Of a stretch of DNA of 64,000 bases, positions 60,555 through 64,000 are shown piece after piece. The position numbers and the translations under genes are program-made. The stretch is from Oleispirillum sp963668495 (GTDB lineage Bacteria; Pseudomonadota; Alphaproteobacteria; Rhodospirillales; Rhodospirillaceae). Location of the stretch: contig OY764545.1 of NCBI GenBank assembly GCA_963668495.1, forward strand, positions 2,108,001 to 2,172,000, in the 5' to 3' direction. How positions within the stretch are numbered: the first letter of the stretch is position 1; the number at the start of each line of letters is the position of its first letter. The notes under the pieces are model-generated. The model did no database searches, was not told where the DNA came from, and saw only the letters and a program-made list of their open reading frames with translations.

Positions 60555-61261
60555 TGCTGAAAGTAGAAGGCGTTCACAGTTATTACGGACGGATCGAGGC
60601 TCTGAAAGGGGTTGATCTGTCCATCAATCAGGGGGAAATCGTTACTCTGATTGGTGCCAACGGGGCAGGCAAGTCCACCATGTTGATGTCCATCTTTGGC
60701 AAACCAATGCCTCAAAAGGGGCGTATCCTGTTTGAAGGACAGGATATGGCACAGGTTCCCGCACATGAAATCGTTCGCATGGGGATTGCCCAATCCCCGG
60801 AAGGTCGGCGCATCTTTCCCCGTATGACGGTATTTGAAAATCTGCAAATGGGTGCGTTACCAACGGATGGTACGACCTTTGATCAGGATTTGCGCCATGT
60901 TTACGATTTGTTCCCAAGGTTGAAGGAACGGCGAGACCAGCGAGGTGGAACCCTATCCGGTGGAGAACAGCAAATGCTGGCAATCGGGCGGGCATTGATG
61001 AGCAAGCCGCGTTTGTTGTTATTGGATGAGCCATCTCTGGGGCTTGCGCCACTGGTGGTGCGTCAGATTTTTGACATCATCAAAAAGATCAATGAAGAGG
61101 GAGTTACGGTTTTCTTGGTCGAGCAAAACGCGTTTCACGCCCTGAAGTTGGCGCATCGTGGATACGTTATGGTGAACGGTCAAATTACTATGAGTGGATC
61201 GGGGCCGGAATTGTTGGCAAACCCGGAAGTTCGTGCCGCATATTTGGAGGGAGGTCACTGA
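60551..61261 (+). CDS. livF: Branched-chain amino-acid ABC transporter ATPase LivF
   Basis: 236-aa ABC ATPase: GANGAGKST (Walker A, near 36), LSGGEQQMLAIGRALMSKP (signature, near 135) and LLLLDEPSLGLAPLVV (Walker B). It forms a heterodimer with LivG. The start overlaps the livG stop and the last base overlaps the start of the next gene (TGATG), so five genes from livH to 61614 are one translational unit. No LivJ/LivK binding protein is present. Confidence 0.95.
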   Translation: MMLKVEGVHSYYGRIEALKGVDLSINQGEIVTLIGANGAGKSTMLMSIFGKPMPQKGRILFEGQDMAQVPAHEIVRMGIAQSPEGRRIFPRMTVFENLQMGALPTDGTTFDQDLRHVYDLFPRLKERRDQRGGTLSGGEQQMLAIGRALMSKPRLLLLDEPSLGLAPLVVRQIFDIIKKINEEGVTVFLVEQNAFHALKLAHRGYVMVNGQITMSGSGPELLANPEVRAAYLEGGH

Positions 61262-61614
61262 TGAGTGCTTTGATCGGGGCCTCCTTGCCTGTGGTGTTGA
61301 TCTTCACCGGGTTGATTATGGGGTGGATTGCGTTCATGACCGGACGTGCGTTGGCCAGAACATGGCGGCCGATGTGGCAGGTTTTTCCGTACTGTGCTTT
61401 GCTTGGCTTTGCGGATCGTTTTTTTGTCTATGCATTGTTTGATGGGGAATTGCTGGCGGGATTTGGATTGCTGCTGGCAACTGCATATTTGTGTGTCGTC
61501 GGGCTTGCTTCTTATCGGGAAAAGCTGGCGTTTAAAATGGTCTCGCAATATCCGTGGCTATATGAACGATCCGGGCCGTTTGGTTGGCGGGAACGGAAAC
61601 TGGCTAAATCCTGA
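61261..61614 (+). CDS. Small membrane protein coupled to livHMGF (DUF6867-like)
   Basis: 117 aa with three hydrophobic helices (about 5-27, 40-60 and 63-80) and a basic C-terminal tail. FMTGRALARTWRPMWQV near 21-37 and FADRFFVYALFDGELL near 48 resemble the small DUF6867-type protein often found after livF in alphaproteobacteria. Its role in the transporter is unknown. The start overlaps the livF stop by one base, which argues for coexpression in fixed proportion. Confidence 0.7.
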   Translation: MSALIGASLPVVLIFTGLIMGWIAFMTGRALARTWRPMWQVFPYCALLGFADRFFVYALFDGELLAGFGLLLATAYLCVVGLASYREKLAFKMVSQYPWLYERSGPFGWRERKLAKS

Positions 61615-61834
61615 GTGGGGAAAGAGGAAAGCTAAATCACCTCTATATGCATAGAAAGCGAGTTGACTATCAGGTCTGGGCCCGCTGCATGTGATTGGAT
61701 GATGGGGATGTTTCCTCGGGTTATATGGTGGAGACGGTTTTTTGATCTTTCTGCCTCTTTCCCTGATAGCCGGAATAGATTAGTCTGCGTGGTCGAAACA
61801 GAAATGGTTCACGTTTTTTCTTGAGAGGTAAGTC

Positions 61835-62332
61835 ATGGCCGGATCGGTCAATAAAGTTATTCTCGTTGGCAATCTGGGCCGCGACCCTGAAATCCGTAAC
61901 ATGCAAAATGGCGGTAAAATCGTGAACCTGAGCGTGGCAACTTCTGAAAGTTGGAATGATCGCCAGTCCGGTCAGCGTCAGGAGCGGACGGAATGGCACC
62001 GCGTTGTTATCTTTAATGATCATTTGGCAACCGTGGCAGAAAAATATCTGCGCAAGGGGTCGAAAGTCTATGTTGAAGGGGCTTTGCAAACCCGTAAATG
62101 GACGGATCAAAGCGGTCAAGATCGCTACACCACGGAAATTGTACTCAGTCGTTTCAAAGGCGAGTTGACCATGCTTGATGGTGGTCGTGGTCAAGGCGAT
62201 CAAATGGGTGGCGGCGATTCCTATGGTGGCGGTGGAGACTCTTATGGCTCTGCGCCACGTCAACAGCCACAGAATAATGGTGGGTGGGATGCTCCGTCTT
62301 CATCTGCCTTGGATGATGACATCCCGTTCTGA
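61835..62332 (+). CDS. ssb: Single-stranded DNA-binding protein
   Basis: 165 aa. The OB fold is at about 5-110 (VNKVILVGNLGRDPEIR at the start, WHRVVIFNDHLATVAEKYL and a VYVEGALQTRKW block). A Gly-rich linker and the acidic tip DDDIPF, which recruits partner proteins, complete it. It protects single-stranded DNA in replication and repair. GAGAGG precedes the ATG by 6 bases. The gene ends in a strong bidirectional terminator. Confidence 0.97.
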   Translation: MAGSVNKVILVGNLGRDPEIRNMQNGGKIVNLSVATSESWNDRQSGQRQERTEWHRVVIFNDHLATVAEKYLRKGSKVYVEGALQTRKWTDQSGQDRYTTEIVLSRFKGELTMLDGGRGQGDQMGGGDSYGGGGDSYGSAPRQQPQNNGGWDAPSSSALDDDIPF

Positions 62333-62354
62333 TGTTGTGCGTTATGGTTTAACT

Positions 62355-62384
62355 AAAAAAACGGCGGGAATCCGCCGTTTTTTT
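62355..62384. terminator. Bidirectional terminator between ssb and the MarR gene
   Basis: A 13-bp perfect stem (62355-62367 with 62372-62384) begins with seven A residues and ends with seven T residues around the CGGCGG/CCGCCG core and a 4-base loop. It terminates ssb on the plus strand and the MarR gene on the minus strand. Confidence 0.92.
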
Positions 62385-62399
62385 GTGAAGGGAAGGTAG

Positions 62400-62873
62400 T
62401 TATTTCATCGGGGAACCGATGTCCAGCAACGGTGCCGCGTCAATATCTTCGGCCTTCATCATTTTTGCGATCCGCTGGAGTGTGGATAGGATCAGGTTCT
62501 GTTCCCAGCTTTCCAGTCGCTCAAACCGTTCAACAAACTCATCCATCAATAGATTGGGTGCGGTATCCAGAGCCCTTAGTCCTTCCTCCGTCAGTTCCAC
62601 GTGGACGGCCCGTTTGTCGGTCTGAGAACGAACCCGACAGACCAGTTCTTTTTGCTCCAGTCGGTTCAAAATTGTTGTTACCGTCGCCTGACTGAGGGAT
62701 ATCTCATCAGAAATTTTGCGGATGGTGACCTTTTGCAGCCTGTTGGCGGCTTGCAGCACCAGAATTTGCGGTGTGGTCAGCCCGACTTCGCGGATCAACT
62801 TTTTTGAGTGCAAATCTGCGGCCCGAATGATCTGGCGCAGGGAAATCAAAACGTCTTGGGAATTATTGGACAC
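62400..62873 (-). CDS. MarR family transcriptional regulator
   Basis: 157-aa winged-helix regulator. The recognition region ISDEISLSQATVTTILNRLEQKELVCR (about 55-82) followed by the wing RTDKRAVHVELTEEGLRAL is typical. MarR proteins act as dimers and usually repress nearby genes, released by a small aromatic or redox signal. It starts at GTG 62873 with AAGGA about 9 bases upstream. The divergent or downstream target is not obvious; the cysteine desulfidase gene 89 bases upstream on the same strand is a candidate. Confidence 0.88.
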   Translation of the reverse strand: MSNNSQDVLISLRQIIRAADLHSKKLIREVGLTTPQILVLQAANRLQKVTIRKISDEISLSQATVTTILNRLEQKELVCRVRSQTDKRAVHVELTEEGLRALDTAPNLLMDEFVERFERLESWEQNLILSTLQRIAKMMKAEDIDAAPLLDIGSPMK

Positions 62874-62962
62874 TTTATTGGGTTCCTTGCATGTAACTTA
62901 TCGCCACATACAGGATTTTAATCCTGTTGTCATTTAACTTGGGTTCTAACGTTTAAATTCAA

Positions 62963-64000
62963 TTAGCTTTGGGGCTGAATCATAGATAGAACAACTTCTT
63001 CAGTTGCTATCATGCCTCGTGAATTAAGAATTGCAAGGTTAGTAAGTGTCTCGTCGATGTCGTCGCCAAGAATTCCACTGCCTTCAGGAACGAAGGCTCC
63101 CTGCATAGCCATTCTTGCCATATCGACGGCTGCACCAACCACAGCGGAGACTTTGAATGCGCAGGACGTTTTTGCTCCATCGCACAGCATACCAGCGAAT
63201 GTCGCGATGACTGAATTCATGGCATTTTCCATGATTTTACTTTTTCCACCAAGCAAGTAAACGGTCGCAGCAGCCAATCCGGTGGCTGGGGCAATGGCGC
63301 AACCGCAAAAGGCAGTCAGTTTTCCTGTGTGGGCTTTGATGGCAATGGTGACGATAGATGAAATTGCCAGTGCCCTTAATGTCATATCGGGACTTGAGCC
63401 CAAAGACTGAGCAACACCAAGTACTCCCAGAAAGTTTGCCAGACCGTGATTTCCGCTGCCGCATAACGCGATAACAGGGGTTGTGCTTCCGGTCATACGT
63501 GCTTCGCTGGCGCTTCCCGCAAGAGCTTGTGCGGCTTTGGCTGCGCAGTTGGGGGAACTCTCTGCGATCGCATGCAAAGCCCGCGCAATTTTTTGATGTT
63601 CAGGAATGCGGTGAGGCGGGCAGACGTCAGAATTTATGTTGGCGGCATCACGCAAAACCTCAAGCTTGGATAGCGGAATTCCAAGTGTGCAAGATAGCAG
63701 GTCACGAATGGGGATGTTTTGAATGCAATGACTGTCGTGAACGCTTTGAGGAATTGGTTGGGAATAAATCTGAACACCATTTTGTGTGATGTTCGTAAAA
63801 TAATCATGGCTGCCAAGGATGGTTGCGGAAGCCTTTGTTGAGCCGGACTGTGCATCACAATGCAGATAAATAGCATGCGGAGATGGAGCAAAACGGACGT
63901 CTATATCGATGTTGTTCATGAATTGCTTGGCGTTAGCAATTTCGTGTGAAGAAACGCTATCAAGCAGATTCAGTCCCTGACTGGATTTTGCTAATACACT
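62963..64000 (-). CDS. L-cysteine desulfidase family protein (UPF0597/CyuA), cut by window end
   Basis: 345 residues of a longer gene; the frame stays open to the window edge, so the 5' part is outside. An ATG at 63919 is not the true start, since family members are about 430 aa and the conserved EVKPALGCTEP block at their N-terminus is missing here. SASEARMTGST, CGSGNHGLANFLGVLG, CGCAIAPATGLAAA, MLCDGAKTSCAFKV and the late NLAILNSRGMIATEEVVL blocks match E. coli CyuA/YhaM. Cysteines in the CGCA, LCDG and SCAF motifs likely bind the catalytic iron-sulfur cluster. It splits cysteine into pyruvate, ammonia and sulfide. Confidence 0.88.
   Translation of the reverse strand, partial: SVLAKSSQGLNLLDSVSSHEIANAKQFMNNIDIDVRFAPSPHAIYLHCDAQSGSTKASATILGSHDYFTNITQNGVQIYSQPIPQSVHDSHCIQNIPIRDLLSCTLGIPLSKLEVLRDAANINSDVCPPHRIPEHQKIARALHAIAESSPNCAAKAAQALAGSASEARMTGSTTPVIALCGSGNHGLANFLGVLGVAQSLGSSPDMTLRALAISSIVTIAIKAHTGKLTAFCGCAIAPATGLAAATVYLLGGKSKIMENAMNSVIATFAGMLCDGAKTSCAFKVSAVVGAAVDMARMAMQGAFVPEGSGILGDDIDETLTNLAILNSRGMIATEEVVLSMIQPQS

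Noticed and set aside
62963..63919. Short 318-residue version of the desulfidase as an N-terminally truncated pseudogene
   Set aside because: The frame stays open for 27 more codons to the window edge and the conserved N-terminal block would lie beyond it, so it is simply cut by the window.
1..64000. CRISPR array, prophage or insertion sequence
   Set aside because: No spaced direct repeats, phage structural genes, integrases or transposases were recognised on either strand.

Overview
The window is about 64 kb of a Gram-negative chromosome with gene-dense housekeeping content. Gene order and families point to an alphaproteobacterium, probably of the broad order Rhodospirillales. The evidence is the order pcm-like/tolC/popZ/valS, the block dgt-argS-SPOR-nagZ-scpA-scpB-tatABC-serS-surE-pcm-LysM/M23, a polar organiser of the PopZ (DUF2497) family, HpnC/D/E-type squalene synthesis, and moderate GC. 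This is inference from gene content; no rRNA is present to confirm it. I see no insertion sequence, prophage, CRISPR array or plasmid function.

Layout: (1) 66-2877, a TRAP transporter operon (dctP-dctQ-dctM) closed by a strong terminator. (2) 3047-7937, a six-gene translationally coupled cluster: radical SAM/SPASM-like protein, flavin disulfide reductase, TVP38/DedA membrane protein, two small sugar/nucleotidyl-transferase-like enzymes and an AhpD-like protein. Its product is unknown. (3) 8008-14261, single genes: PhnA/YjdM, a minimal chemoreceptor, a beta-hydroxyacid dehydrogenase, a SAM hydrolase, a metallo-beta-lactamase-fold hydrolase and a motAB-type stator pair. (4) 14406-21233, a type I secretion system (adaptor, ABC exporter, TolC) with a CHASE2 adenylate cyclase lying inside it on the opposite strand. 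(5) 21458-21676, tRNA-Cys and tRNA-Asn with a near-consensus promoter and a terminator. (6) 21945-27823, pcm-like, tolC, popZ, valS. (7) 27898-30252, a hemerythrin-receiver fusion, exonuclease III and a methyltransferase. (8) 30469-42167, the long dgt to LysM/M23 housekeeping run (nucleotide hygiene, translation, cell wall, chromosome condensation, Tat export, protein repair). (9) 43249-46304, yajC-secD-secF. (10) 46519-53643, a diguanylate cyclase, Fe-superoxide dismutase, the hopanoid/squalene genes hpnE and a fused hpnC-hpnD, a degenerate squalene-synthase homologue (NDUFAF6-like) and trmFO. (11) 53765-57137, a rhodanese-like protein and uvrA. (12) 57454-61614, the branched-chain amino-acid ABC transporter livHMGF plus a small membrane protein, without its binding protein. 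(13) 61835-64000, ssb, a MarR regulator and a cysteine desulfidase gene cut by the window end.

The observations I rate highest are the single-chain fusion of the two squalene-synthase-type enzymes HpnC and HpnD next to a third, motif-degraded family member, the coupled radical SAM/transferase cluster of unknown product, and the hemerythrin-receiver protein with all metal ligands and phosphorylation residues present. Long perfect intergenic hairpins without T-tracts (8598-8642 and 24161-24195) are also worth comparing across the genome.
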